Source: Solen grandis
Taxonomy: Eukaryota; Mollusca; Bivalvia; Adapedonta; Solenidae
DNA: 64,000 nucleotides
Direction of reading: 5' to 3'
Assembly (NCBI GenBank): GCA_021229015.1
Contig: CM037792.1
Span: 496,001 to 560,000 of the forward strand
Shown: one piece after another, positions 1-13,000 of the stretch
Numbering within the stretch: the first letter of the stretch is position 1
Layout of the letters: each line of letters starts with the position of its first letter
Translations under genes and position numbers: made by a program
Notes under the pieces: model-generated
What the model saw: only the letters and a program-made list of their open reading frames with translations
Database searches by the model: none
Told to the model about the DNA's origin: nothing

Positions 1-937
1 AATGCCGTACGTCTGACCAAGGACCTGAAAAAAGATAATAGATAACATCATAAACTGTATTATGATAACAATATGTGCTTATAACCTTAATTTTCACAAT
101 AGAAAACAGTGAAAAAAAGTAAGAACCACAGTTCATTTAAAGACTAAATATTTTTGCTAATAATCTACAGTTTATTTTTTTAAAAGTCCATTTTTTTCTA
201 AACACCTACCACGAGAGTTGGTTTGGGAGCAGACTCTGATTCCTTAATCAGATTAATCCTGTCCTCAAGGGTTAACTCAACTCTTCGACGCTTACTAGGT
301 GGAGTAGACATGATTGCTTGCTTTGAACACTTGATCATACTGATTTAAAATCGTTATTTTCCATTATTATAACAATCAAGCGAAACTATTACTCCAATTG
401 AGTTTTATCACCTTTCTAATTGGCATCACCGAAACGGCACAGGGAAGTGTCAGGGAAATTCATCCATGCAAGTTATTGCAGTTTGACTGAATAGACAATA
501 GAATGTAAAACAACACTCTTACCCCTCTTCCGGACCCAACTCTTTCCCTAAACACCCCTGAAAAGGTGTGAAATACTGTCACTTGCGTCAAACCTCTCAA
601 ATTAATACACCTGTGTAATTGCTGACACGCGCACCTGTCAGTTAGAGTTATCTTCCGGTAATTACATTTTCACAACTTAGCGAATCTCACGCACCGCAAC
701 CTTTCGGTTTACAATCGATAGCCTGAGGCTTGTCCGATTTTTGGAGGTAGATTTTAATTGAATTGTATTGAATCGTCCCCAAAAATGTGTCCGGTTTCTG
801 GAATTCAGAGGTTACGATTTCCAGAGGTAGTTTTTATATAAAATAAAGAACAGATGAATTTGGGACCGAACATTTCGTTCGGTTTCGGGAGGATTCCGAT
901 TTTCAGAGGTTCGGTTTTCGGAGGTTCCACTGTACAC
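1..937 (-). mobile_element. pogo/Tigger-like DNA transposon, 5' end (partial)
   Basis: Read on the minus strand, the sequence begins at about 937 with CAGTGGAACCTCCGAAAACC, the kind of terminal repeat typical of pogo/Tigger elements. A TA dinucleotide abuts it. A GC-richer leader follows, then a short coding exon (210-311) resembling the start of a CENP-B/pogo transposase. The element continues past the left window edge, so its other end cannot be seen. Family assignment rests on the terminal motif plus the N-terminal peptide and is moderately firm. Subfamily and intactness are unknown. Confidence 0.6.
210..311 (-). CDS. N-terminal exon of a pogo/Tigger-like transposase (partial)
   Basis: The minus-strand ATG at 311-309 opens a peptide starting MSTPPSKRRRVELTLEDRIN, followed by LIKESES. 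This resembles the start of the CENP-B/pogo helix-turn-helix, where a basic stretch is followed by a hydrophobic L-x-L-E-D-(K/R) helix. The reading frame runs to about 210, where GTG|GTAGGT is a plausible splice donor. Downstream exons would lie left of the window. In this family the domain binds the element's ends. It could instead be a domesticated pogo-derived host gene, but the adjacent TIR-like terminus at 937 favours a transposon. Only about 34 residues are visible, so confidence is moderate. Confidence 0.5.
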
Positions 938-2029
938 CTTTTTCTTTTTTTAAGAACATATAAAATATGCTAACAGTTTCCAAACAGTTTTAATATTATT
1001 TGCGTTATTTACAAAATGTTCCTTCATGCATCATCTCCCTAAGCATGGGTTACTGTAAGCACTTCACTATGTTTCATTGTTATTGATTCTGGTTTTGGCA
1101 ATTTGCCTATCATTTCCAATATTATTTTCTGTATGATACTGTTTTTATAAATCTTTTAGTCAGAAAAAAAATTTCATTTGTAGTTTATCGCAGAAATAAA
1201 AAAAATCCTGTCCAGCGTTATCGAGAATATCAAACGATTACACCTTTATGGAGGTGACAAGTTTGCTAACGCTATTTATGAATGGTGTTAGGAACAAACA
1301 CTAATTCCAATTAACCACTGCCTGATACTTATAGGGTTACTTGGTTTGTGTTATGGAATCGACAAAAGAGTGAACGATAACGGCATCTTAATTGTTTTGG
1401 TTTATGACAGTTTGCCATCCCTCATGCACTGATGGGTGCTAGTTTAGGGTGACTGGTCATAGCCTGCAGCAAAATATATTAATCAGCGGACAACCGCAAA
1501 CTGTCCACTGGGCATGTGTTTGTCCCTTGAGCAAAATGAGTCGACGAAAAAATGAACTATAACGGCATCTTAGATGTTTTGATTTGTGACAGTTTACCAT
1601 CGCTCATGCATTCATTATTAGGGGTGACTGGTCATAGCCTGCAGCGGATGTGGGAAAACACAACAGGTAATCAGTGGACAATCGAAAAATTGTTTGTAAA
1701 AAAACAAATGTCGGACAAAATGGGAAAATAATACGAAAAATATACAAAAAATAAACATTTCTTTAATGAAAATTAGGGGTCCATTGAGACCCTGCATTAA
1801 ACCGAGAATAGTGTTATTCCTGGGAGATATATTGTAAAAGACCTCCTGTGACATTTTTATATTATTAGTTTTAATTTTAATAGCATTAATACATACCTGT
1901 TTATGCAATTTTATGGCTGTTACATATATTTCATGCTTGAATGAACATGGTGAAATTGGTTGTTCTGCCACAGGTTTACCTTTGTATTTAAGTTTTTTAG
2001 CTAATCTGAGCACAACATGGTGAGCTAAA
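938..2029. other. No gene seen; AT-rich spacer
   Basis: No exon, long ORF or clear element boundary was recognised. A loosely repeated phrase (AACGGCATCTTA, then TTTTG, then GTGACAGTTT) occurs near 1380-1420 and 1561-1600, each followed by GGGTGACTGGTCATAGCCTGCAGC-like sequence. This suggests a short duplicated segment. The 131-codon minus-strand ORF at 1618-2013 has no recognisable domain. Confidence 0.5.
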
Positions 2030-2390
2030 ATTATATTTCAAAAATGCTTCCTCTACAAAATTGCAGGGCTTTAAGCTTAGATATTTGATGTGCAGCATTG
2101 TCTAATGGACCTCTACCAAGTTTGTTTAAATCATGACCCTGGGGTCAAAATTGGTTTTACAAGACTTATATCAGGAAATCTTGAAATATCTCAAAAACCA
2201 CAAGACCTGCAGTTTAGATATTTCATATGTAAACATGACCCAGTGGACATCTATCAAATTTCTTGGGTCAAAATTAGTCCCACCTAGGGGCACTGGATTT
2301 TACATAGACCTACAGTCGAACTTTGGTGACTCGAAAACTGGAACACCATACTTTACTCAAACACATTTCAAGGTCCCGGCAAAACTGTTT
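2030..2390 (+). repeat. Diverged relic of the CTTAGATATTT tandem-repeat family
   Basis: Phrases such as CTTAGATATTTGATGTGCAGC and ATGGACCTCTACCAAGTTTG are degraded versions of the monomer tandemly repeated at 2640-3880. A similar relic lies at 4530-4900, running into the N gap. They look like older insertions of the same kind of element. Confidence 0.55.
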
Positions 2391-4092
2391 TTAGCTCACC
2401 TGAGCACAACGTGCTCATGGTGAGCTTTTGTGATCGCCTTTTGTCCGTCGTCCGTGCGTGCGTCCGTTGTCAACAATTTGTTTTAAACAACATCTCCTCA
2501 TGAACCGCTGAAGGGATTTTGACCAAACTTCACAGGAATCATCCTTATGATGCCCTCTATCAAAGTTGTACAAATTATTCAGATTGGTCAAAAAAGTAGG
2601 TCACAGGAGCTAAAAATAGATTTTAAAAATGCAAACTTTGAAAATCTTCTTCTGCAAAACTACATGGCCTAGAGCTTAGATATTTCATATGTAGCATCAT
2701 CTAATGGATCATTACCAAGATTGTTCAAATCATAGCCAAACGGTGATAAATGCCTCCCCACCGGGGGTCACTTGTTTTACATAGAGTTATATAGGAAAAT
2801 CTTTAAAAATCTTCTTCTATGAATCCATTAGGCCTAGAGCTTAGATATTTGGTATGTAGTATCATCTAATGGTTCATTACCAAGATTGTTCAAATCATGA
2901 CCCTAAGTGATAAATGCCCCCGCACCAGGGGTCACTTGTTTTACAAGAGAGTTATATAGGAAAATCTTTAAAAATCTTCTTCTATGAATCCATAAGGCCT
3001 AGAGATTAGATATTTGGTATGTAGCATCATCTTATGGTTCATTACCAAGATTGTTCAAATCATGACCCTATAGTGATAAATGCCCCCGCACCATGGGTCA
3101 CTTGTTTTACATAGAGTTATATAGGAAAATCTTTAAAAATCTTCTTCTATGATCCATAGGCCTAGGCTTAGATATTTTGTAGCATCATCTTATGGTTCAT
3201 TACCAAGATTGTTCAAATCATAGCCCTATGGTGATAAATGCCCCCGCACCAGGGGTCACTTGTTTTACATAGATTTATATAGGAAAAACTTTAAAAATCT
3301 TTTTCTATCAATCCATAAGGCCTAGAGCTTAGATATTTCATATGTAGCATCATCTAATGGATCATTACCAAGATTGTTCAAATCATAGCCAAACGGTGAT
3401 AAATGCCCCTGCACCAGGGGTCACTTGTTTTACATAGAGTTATATAGGAAAATCTTTAAAAATCTTCTTCTATGAATCCATAAGGCCTAGAGATTAGATA
3501 TTTGGTATGTAGCATCATCTAATGGTTCATTACCAAGATTGTTCAAATCATAGCCAAACGGTGATAAATGCCCCCGCACCAGGGGTCACTTGTTTAACAT
3601 AGAGTTATATAGGAAAATCTTTAAAAATCTTCTTCTATGAATCCATAAGGCCTAGAGATTAGATATTTGGTATGTAGCATCATCTAATGGTTCATTACCA
3701 AGATTGTACAAATCATGACCTTATGGTGATAAATGCCCCCGCACCAGGGGTCACTTGTTTTACATAGAGTTATATAGGAAAATCTTTAAAAAAAATCTCC
3801 TACTATGAATCCATAAGACCTATAGCTTAGATTTTTGGTATGTAGCATCATCTAATGGTTCATTATCAAGATTTTCAAAATGGTGGCCCTTTGGAGATAA
3901 ATGACCCCGCACTAAGTCTTCTCCTCTGAAACCATAAGGCCCAGTGCTTATATATTTGGTGTGTAGTATTGTCAGGGCTAAAATGTTTAAGATTGAGTTA
4001 TATCAGAATTCTTGTCTGTTTAAAAACCTTGTAATCAGTTGTAGCAATGGTACTCAGGTGAGCGTTTCAGGGCCATCATGGCCCTCTTGTTA
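2391..4092 (+). mobile_element. Tandem-repeat-bearing non-autonomous element, copy A (HINE/Helentron-like?)
   Basis: The 5' end is TTAGCTCACCTGAGCACAAC followed by a complementary GTGCTCATGGTGAGC, a terminal hairpin, then a GTCCGTCGTCC-rich leader. The body at about 2640-3880 is roughly seven tandem copies of a 163-165 bp monomer carrying TTCATTACCAAGATTGTTCAA and GCACCAGGGGTCACTTGTTT. The 3' end is GGTGAGCG, then the hairpin AGGGCCATCATGGCCCT, then CTTGTT. Subterminal inverted GCTCACC/GGTGAGC, a 3' hairpin and an internal satellite resemble Helentron-associated elements (HINEs). The superfamily is my inference; the repeat structure is directly visible. Confidence 0.75.
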
Positions 4093-4529
4093 TTCTTTAT
4101 TGTTTGACCTTGGATGAGTCGAACACTGATGGCTGGAACTCTTGAACTAAATTTCCGGCCCTAGGTTAAAAGTTCTATGTATTTCACACCTATCTGTCAC
4201 ACCAATTAACACCCTACATGTGATGTTCGCAAGTAATTTAATTACGATGCAGTGTGTTTTTTTCCACATATTGTCAGATTGGCATAAGCATTGTTATTGT
4301 ATAATTTGATTAATCATATTGTTAAATGTTACTTGTTTCATTTGAGCTGATATTTATGTTATCTGATAGTGCTATAATACGATAATCTACTTTAACTGAT
4401 CAGTGCTAAAAGAAGGCCTATTAATAAATAATAATTTTTAAAACATGTATATAAATCAATTTTACCACGGTGGGTCGAACCACTGATGACTAGAGCAAAT
4501 TTCCATTCCCTCAGCCTGTTCAAGTCACC

Positions 4530-4900
4530 GAAGTTTGACTGTATATAGGAAAAGATAGAATAATCTTGTCAGAAACCAAAAGGCCTGTAGTTTAGATGTT
4601 TCATTGTAACATGACCAAGTGAACCTCTACCAAATTGTTCAAATTGTGGCCTTTGGGTCAGTATTGGCCCCTTCCCAGTGGTCATTTTATATTGACTTTC
4701 TTGACCCCCGCCCCAGGGGTCACTTGATTTTACATAGGCTTACATAGGAAAGACTAGTAATCTCTTGTCAAAAACCACAAGGCCTGGAGTTGAAATATTT
4801 GGTGTGTAACTAGGCATTATGGATATCTACCAAATTTGTTCAAATCATGTCCCTGGGATCAAAATTGACCCAGCCCTATGGGGTCACTTGATTTTACATA
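4530..4900 (+). repeat. Diverged tandem-repeat relic truncated by assembly gap
   Basis: Two loose monomers of about 190 bp (AAAACCACAAGGCCTGGAG-like, followed by a ...GGGGTCACTTGATTTTACATA phrase) run directly into the N gap at 4901. They are related to copy A. Confidence 0.5.
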
Positions 4901-5000
4901 NNNNNNNNNNNNNNNNNNNNNNNNNNNNNNNNNNNNNNNNNNNNNNNNNNNNNNNNNNNNNNNNNNNNNNNNNNNNNNNNNNNNNNNNNNNNNNNNNNNN
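4901..5000. other. Assembly gap (100 N)
   Basis: A run of exactly 100 N. Its true length is unknown. An upstream DCAF5 exon could be hidden here. Confidence 0.99.
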
Positions 5001-5271
5001 ATTTTAAATCACCCATGAAGGAATTAATCATCACAGCAAATTCCATCATTTTGCTTTCTTACTTATTTATATCATGTTACTTGTTTATATTATGAATAAT
5101 TAAAAGATGCTGATAATAGAAAAGTCTCCTTTATTATTAATCATGTTAAGGCAGTACTAATAATTAGTTTGACTGTTTGTTTTCATAAACCTTTCAACTT
5201 TATTGACATGCATAATGATAAAACATATTTATTGTAAGTTCAATGTTATTTACTGAATTCTTATTATTAAT

Positions 5272-6355
5272 CCCCCGCCGCGAAGCGGGAGGGGGGTTAA
5301 AGGAATGCCCTTCGTCTGTCCATCAGTCCGTCCGTCAGTGTGTCCGAAACATTTTGATTTTTCGTGTCCGCTCCATATCTCATGAACGCTTGGACACATT
5401 TTCTTCAAACTCGGCTAAAATGTTAACCTCATTGAGCTGATGTGCAGAAGGCATGAGGCGGTCACGCTGGCTCAAGGTCATACTAGAAGGTCAAATGTTA
5501 TTTTCGTGTCCGCTCCATATCTCATGAACGCTTGGACACATTTTCTTCAAACTCGGCTAAAATGTTAACCTCATTGAGCTGATGTGCAGAAGGCATGAGG
5601 CGGTCACGCTGGCTCAAGGTCATACTTGAAGGTCAAATGTTATTTTCGTGTCCGCTCCATATCTCATGAACGCTTGGACACATTTTCTTCAAACTCGGCT
5701 AAAATGTTAACCTCATTGAGCTGATGTGCAGAAGGCATGAGGCGGTCATGCTGGCTCAAGGTCAAGGTCATACCTGAAGGTCAAATGTTATTTTCGTGTC
5801 CGCTCCATATCTCATGAACGCTTGGACACATTTTCTTCAAACTCGGCTAAAATGTTAACCTCATTGAGCTGATGTGCAGAAGGCATGAGGCAGTCACGCT
5901 GGGTCAAGGTCAAGGTCATACTTGCAGGTCAAATATTATTTTCGTGTCTGTCCATATCTCATTCAGGAGTGTTCCCCTTGCCTTACACAGACCACTTCTT
6001 GACCTGGATTGCACTTCCACAGTGATTTATTGTACTCGGTAAATAATAGTATGTCATGTTCACAATCATACAAATTATGTCATGATATATAAAGTTTTTA
6101 GTTGAGTTACACATGTATTTTGTGGTTACCTAACACATCCTATACTTCATTGATGTTCACTTTTTGTACTGTTTCCCATGTAAAACTTGTCAGTAAACTT
6201 TTAATATATGTGCCTCCGAATTCTGAGATTCATACATAACTCCGGAAAGTTAAATTGTCTTAAACTGATCTTCTATGTCTGCTACAACCATGTCAGGTTA
6301 AGGTGAACATAATCCTATGACCAAACAAATTCTAATATTTGGCCAGCGGCGGGGG
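5272..6355 (+). mobile_element. C-rich-terminus tandem-repeat element
   Basis: It starts CCCCCGCCGCGAAGCGGG, a short hairpin, and ends GCGGCGGGGG, so the outermost 10 bp are inverted repeats. The interior at about 5360-5950 holds four copies plus a partial of a 141-147 bp monomer (TCTCATGAACGCTTGGACAC, then a TTCTTCAAACTCGG stretch). A GTCCGTCCGTCAG leader is shared in style with the TTTAGCTCACC family, but the termini differ, so it is a separate family. No coding capacity was recognised. Confidence 0.7.
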
Positions 6356-7001
6356 ATATAGCTGTCCTTTGGACTGCCTTGTGACAATTTAATTTGTCTT
6401 AACATCAGTAAAGGTTACAAATGTCTCATAATGGGAAGGTACCGGTATATGAACAACAATTTGTCACAAATAAGCTTGTCCTAATTATGCTTATTTCACA
6501 TTATCTAATTCCTTAGAATTAGCTACATTCAATGTGTTTATTTAAATTTTTTAAACCCATATCTCTTTCTTATTTTAGCAATAACTAAAACAGGTATAGA
6601 ACAGGTACTGATTGTGACTGATATCTGTAACCCTTCCCATCCCACCCCTAAGGCCATTCCAGCCTCTTGTTGGGTCCAGCCAGATAAGACTGTGAAATAC
6701 CCAGCAGGGTGCCACATTCCTTGCATACCAATTTTCATTGCAAAGTCAGATTGTAAAATCTTGAACACCTGGCTGCTGAGGTTTATATTACATATTTATT
6801 TCCCTAAGTTTCTGTTTTCCTTCTCTATATACCGGTACATATATCAAGGGCTGGGCTGACCGGGAAAACTCTTCCATCTCTTTCTGTTTCTCTGTCGGTT
6901 CTGGATATGTTGTGTATGTTGATGTTCATGGCAATGAACTGGTTGCCTAGGCTTATGTTAAAACTCTGATAATTTTACCTCCTATAATTATGTTAACACA
7001 G

Positions 7002-10000
7002 GGGTGAGACAAAAGATGTTTTCACACACGATGATGCAGTTTATGGTCTGAGTGCTGACCCCACCAACCCCCATGTATTTGCCAGTGCGTGTGATGATGG
7101 AAGGGTGCTCATGTTTGATACCAGGGACACCTGTGCTGGTAAGCAGAATTTCAAGGCACAGTCTAGCAGTATTTATGTGATTTTTAGCTCACCGGAGCAC
7201 TTGTGCTCGGGTGAGCTTTTGTGATCGCCTTTTGTCCGTCGTGCGTCATCAGTCGTCTGTCGTCCATCGTCAACAATTGCTTGTGAACACTCTAGAGGTC
7301 ACAGTTGTGGCCCAATCTTCATGAAACTTGGTCAGGATGTTTGTCTACATGATATCTCGGATGAGTTCGAAATTGGGTCATGTGGGGTCAAAAACTAGGT
7401 CATTAGGTCAAATCTAAGAAAAACCTTGTGAACACTCTAGAAGCCACAACTTTGGCCCAATCTTCATGAAACTTAATCAGGATGTTTGTCTACATGATAT
7501 CTCGGATGAGTTCGAAATTGGGTCATGTGAGGTCAAAAACTAGGTCACTAGGTCAAATCCTTGAAAAGCCTTGTGAACACTCTAGAGGCCACAGTTTTAG
7601 CCCAATCTTCATAAAATTGGTCAGGATATTTGTCTACATGATATCTCGGATGAGTTCGATATTGGGTCATGTGGGGTCAAAAACTAGGTCACCAGGTCAA
7701 ATCTTAGAAAAACCTTGTGAACACTCTACAGGCCACAATTTTGGCCCAATCTTCATGAAACTTGGTCAGGATGTTTGTCTACATGATATCTCGGATGAGT
7801 TTGAAATTGGGTCATGTGGGGTCAAAAACTAGGTCACCAGGTCAAATCTAAGAAAAACCTTGTGAACACTTTACAGGCCATAGATTTGGCCCAATCTTTA
7901 TAAAATTTGGTCAGGATGTTTGTCTACATGATATCTCAGATGAGTTTTAAATTGGGTCACATGGGGTCAAAAACTAGGTCACCAGGGAAAATCTTAGAAA
8001 AACCTTGCGAACCACATAGCCCAATCTTCATGAAAAATGGTCATGGTGTTTGTCTACATGATATCTGGATGATTTAAAATGGGTAATGTGGGGTCAAAAA
8101 CTAGGTCACCAGGTCAAATCTTAGAAAAACCTTGTGAACACTCTACAGGCCACAGTTTTGGCCTAATCTTCATAAATTTTGGTCAGGATGTTTGTCTACA
8201 TGATATCTTGCATGAGTTTGAAATTGGGTCATGTGGGATCAAAAACTAGGTCACCAGGTCAAATCTAAGAAAAACCTTGTGAACTCTCTAGAGGCCACAG
8301 TTTTAGCCCAATCTTCAATAGATTTGGTCAGGATGTTTGTCTAATTGATATATTGGATGAGTTCGAAAATGAGTCACATGAGGTCAAAAACTAGGTCACC
8401 AGGTCAAATCTAAGAACACTCTAGAGGCCTACATTTTTGTCCCAGTCTTCATTAAACTTAATATGAATGATGACTGCATGAATTCCCAGTTGAGTGCAAA
8501 TTCGGGTAGGATCAATATGTAGGTCACTTAGTCAAATGTTAGAAAAACACTTTTAGATGCCAGATTTTTTGTCATTATGCCTAACACAGCCATCTTACTC
8601 AGGTGAGCGACACAGGGCCATCTTAGCCCTCTTGTTAGATTCTAGACCTACCAAGTTTTGCACTCAGCTCAGGTCTGTACTTGTTCTTCAGTCCTTTTGC
8701 CCATAGATTATTTATCCAGAGGCTCAGTCCAATTAACTGTGTACATATGTGAGTTCAAATAAAATTCATCGTAAAAAGAAGTAGTAATTTGTCAAAAAAA
8801 TCTTGTTACTTCTAATCTCCTAAGTCCCAATTATTACATTACACTGTGTTCTATCGATGGCTATTATAAACAAGAAAATCCTTTGGAATTCTATATTCCT
8901 TTATTGCCATATCTTTCTAATATGGCGGCTAATACAACACAAGTTAAAATTAACAAGGGAACTCACTCTTGAAAACTTATCTATATCTTCATTTCATATC
9001 TTCACCTAAAAACTGTATCTTCCATTCACTATCTATATCTTCTTTAGAACACACTGTACATGTATTTGCCAATCATGAATTTATGCATTAATTTCTATTG
9101 TCAATTGTGTCCAGTGTGCCTACATTGAAACACTAACATGAACCAATAATTGGATAAATACATGAACCGATGTATTTCTTGAATAAAAGGCAGTTAAAAA
9201 GTAAATGTACTAGTGACAAGTGAATCTTAAATTAATCAGTCATCTTAATCTGACAGTGATATGGGTTTGACCAATACATTTGTGTATGAATTTTCAAGAA
9301 AACTTCATACAAACATGCTGATTGCCCCCCCACCTCACACACACCTACCCTATAAAAAAATTGTGCACAATTTTTTTTAATTTTTTCCAGATCCATTTTG
9401 CCTTGCCAATTACACCTCTTCTATGCATTCTGTGATGTACAATCCTGTAGAGCCGCGTCTCCTTGCAACAGCTAATGCAAAGGAAGGTGTGGGCTTATGG
9501 GATGTCCGAAAACCTAGAAGGTAAAGTCTGTCTTTAATATTCAGTAAAATTTTAGTTGCGAGATAGATTTCTTGATTTTCTTAAAAGATATATAAAAGAT
9601 TTTTTATTTAAATATTTTGTGTATATTGAAAGGTATTTGTAGTGAATAAAGAGCACAGACCTCAAAGTCTTTCGATTATATTCAAAAATTGAGTTTTATA
9701 AGCTTGTAGAACATATTTACGACACTTGTAGAATGTGTTTCAATAAAATGAATTTTGATACTTTCTTAAATAAAGACTTTTGATGAACAAGTCTGGGGCC
9801 TTCTATTTCTATATTGTTCAATTACTATATTGTTCAATAAAATTTGAAGTAATTTCATGTTAAGAATTAATAATAGGACATATATAGAGCACTTTGCCAT
9901 TCTCTGACTTAAAGACCTGTGCTAGTTTCGACCACTGGTTGTGATGACATAGAATAGACAAAAATGGGATTCATACTTGTCATTATGACTGCTGAGCTTT

Positions 10001-13000
10001 GCCTGTTACATTTTGCAGCTGTGTTTTGAGATATGGTGGGAGCTTTGTACAGCAGAGCTGCATGAGTGTTTGTTTCAATCACCATGGTGACAGACTGGTT
10101 GCCCTGCGAAGACGGTTACCCCCAGTTTTATACAAGATCCATGACATCCAGCCAGTGTGTGAGTTTGACCACAGTGGGTACTACAACTCCTGCACCATGA
10201 AGAGTGTCTGTTTTGCAGGAGATGATGACCAGGTAGGTCTAGCTTGGATGGTAGCCATTAGTGTATTTAGTATTATTATACAGACTTCCCATTAACACAT
10301 TACAATTCATTTTGGTGACAGAATTTTATATTTTGTTTGATCATTGTAGAGCCAAATCAGTTTTAAAGCAATGCAAAGTCTAAAAAAGGGTTAAGACATG
10401 GTCTTAAAGTTGAAGATGATCAATGAATAGTGAAACGAAAGAAAAAAAATTTAGTGATCTGGTATAATACTGGTTGCTAAGGTAATTTTTCCGATTCTGT
10501 TTCAAGTAGAGAAGTATTCAGTGTCAGCTTCCATCAGATGTGGATCAAGAGTATTCACATTTGCTTGAAATTTGTCAGCATTAAATGTAAACAGTTCTGA
10601 CATCAAAAGTTATTGAGTTACTTTCTTTATTGTCATAGCATCTGTTTTTTTTGACATGAATCAATTTGATTTTAGTAATTTCCTTTTTAATTTAAATACT
10701 TTGCAATTTAAAAAGTTCTTTTTTCATTTCTTTTCAATAAAGCTATATGTAGTAAGTTATTATTTTTTTTTTTATAATTGCTCCAACAGGGCTCAAACCA
10801 ACATACCTCAGATTCCCAGTCATTTACGTGTAAACTGGACCACAGTTCCTTAGATGAAATGAGATATTGATGTCATGCACAAATCCATGTACCATCCTGG
10901 GTGGCCAAGTGGCGCTTAGCATATAAGGGTAGTTTCAGGATTGGTTGGCTCGGTGTCAGGATAATGTGACTGAGTATGGTATCATGCTACACGTCTACAG
11001 CGTGATACTATAGTGTGGCAGCGCTATATTTGTCTCAAGTAGACATAGTCTCAAAATGACTGAAATACTATTGGTGGGATGTTAGACCCATAAAGCAATC
11101 AGTCAAGTTTATGTTTTATTTTGCAGTATGTTGTGTCTGGGTCTGATGAGTTCAGTCTCTACATGTGGGCGGTGCCAGAGGATCTGTCAGAAAGTAAGTC
11201 AGCTTCACACTTACATCGTGACTTTTTAAACAAGAGGTATTATGGTATAGCGCTGTCTGTCTGTCCGTCTGCCCGTAGATGTAAGTTTTTTTCATAATAA
11301 CTTTATGTATTGAAATCATATTGATATTCAAGTATGTAATATCAAGATACAGGACATGCTTGATTTGGTTACAATCCACAAAATTTTTGTAGAGCTATGT
11401 CCTCTTTATTTGCGAATTTTATATGAAATGACTCTTTTGGTACAATAACTTTTGAAAGACTTCATTGTTTTGAATTCAAATTCGGCTTGCAAGTATATAA
11501 TATCAAAATAAAGGTCAAGTTTGATTTTGGTTACAATTCTCTGGATTTGTTATAGAGTTATGCTCAGTTTCTTATCCTGTCCTTCATATAATTAAGCCTA
11601 CATAATATTCATTCTACTAAAGCACATTTTTATAAAATTTTCTTTATATTTAAATCATTATATATTTTAAATAAAGAATGAAAGAAATGTCACTGACACT
11701 TGCCATTCGAGAAACTGAAGCCAAATGCTGTCCATTAATAATGTGAAATGCTACTTGCAGGAGCGTATATCAACAGTGCGCACATGGTACTAAAAGGTCA
11801 TCGATCCATAGTGAACCAAGTCCGCTTCAATGCGCCAAACCATCTTCTTATCTCATCAGGTGTCGAAAAAATCATCAAGGTAACAACAATCATTCATTCA
11901 CTCTTAGCCTGATTGTCATTTGTGATTGAGCATGCTAATATTTTACCAAAACAGACTAGAGAAAGATAAGTCAAATGTTATATTCAACCAAAGATATTCT
12001 TGTTGCATATGACACCATGTTCTTGAAAATACTCAAATGTAATCTTGGCTCAGTTTTTAGCATTATACTCATCCCCAATGAAACTATTTGGCATAGTTTG
12101 AGTATGAAAATAATACTTAAGTACCATTTTAAGTTTGGGAAACACAGGTCCTAGTCACACAAATTCTAAGTAAAAATTGATTTCCAATTTCCAGGAGTTT
12201 AGTCTCCTTAGTCTTTTGAAAGTACCTTCCAGAACCACACTGATTGTAGTGATTGATGTTATTGATAAATTAACAAAAAAGTGATAAGTGATGGAAATAA
12301 AAACAGTGTGTTATTATGATTTCTGGTAATAAACTCATCCAACCTGATTCAATTTTTTTAATTTAAAAAAAAAAAAAAAAAATAAAATATTTAATTTATT
12401 TTAAACAAGAAATATATTTAAGAAGATAATCAGTGAGGAAAAAAACAACAAAAATAATTAAGAAAGTTAAAGTGTTACAGTTATATATATTTGATATCAT
12501 AATGTTGGTAAGTGTTAAATGGTATGTGGTTTTAAAATAATTCTAGAAAACATATTTAATGTAATATATTAGTCAGTGAAAGAAAAAAGTAAGGGACAAA
12601 AATGTAATATAAGCAAAACATAAAAAAAGTTCCGACAGTGGGTTTTGATCTCGAGGCCCTTAGTTCATATCATTTGCTGCTATTTATAGCTCTCATGTTA
12701 GCTAACTTATGCAACTTAGATGCGAGGAGTCCACTACCAAGGTTAACTACATTTTCTAAAGACTCACAACTGTTTACTTTTTCAACTTGGTGGTTTTTAT
12801 GTTTGAATTTTTCAACTGGATGTTTTTTATGTTTAAATAGATAGATTAATATGTTGTTTGCCAATTGACAATCATGCAGAAAGATATGCATCCTGAAACT
12901 TCAGTGTTTTTTTTTTTGGTCAAAATATTTGGAGAATATAGGAGGCATTCCCCCCCTGCCTGGAATATATCGTCCATTGAAAGCCAGAAGGGGCTATCAG

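Noticed and set aside
6538..6860. Overlapping ORFs at 6538-6768 (minus) and 6614-6859 (plus) as a possible DCAF5 upstream exon
   Set aside because: Neither translation resembles the WD-repeat sequence expected before GETKDVFTHDD, and no phase-matching donor was found.
7482..7832. 116-codon ORF and similar ORFs with QILEKPCEHSRGH-type repeats (also 63111-63344 minus)
   Set aside because: They are translations of a 145-bp satellite monomer whose length is not constrained to multiples of three. The frame is open by chance.
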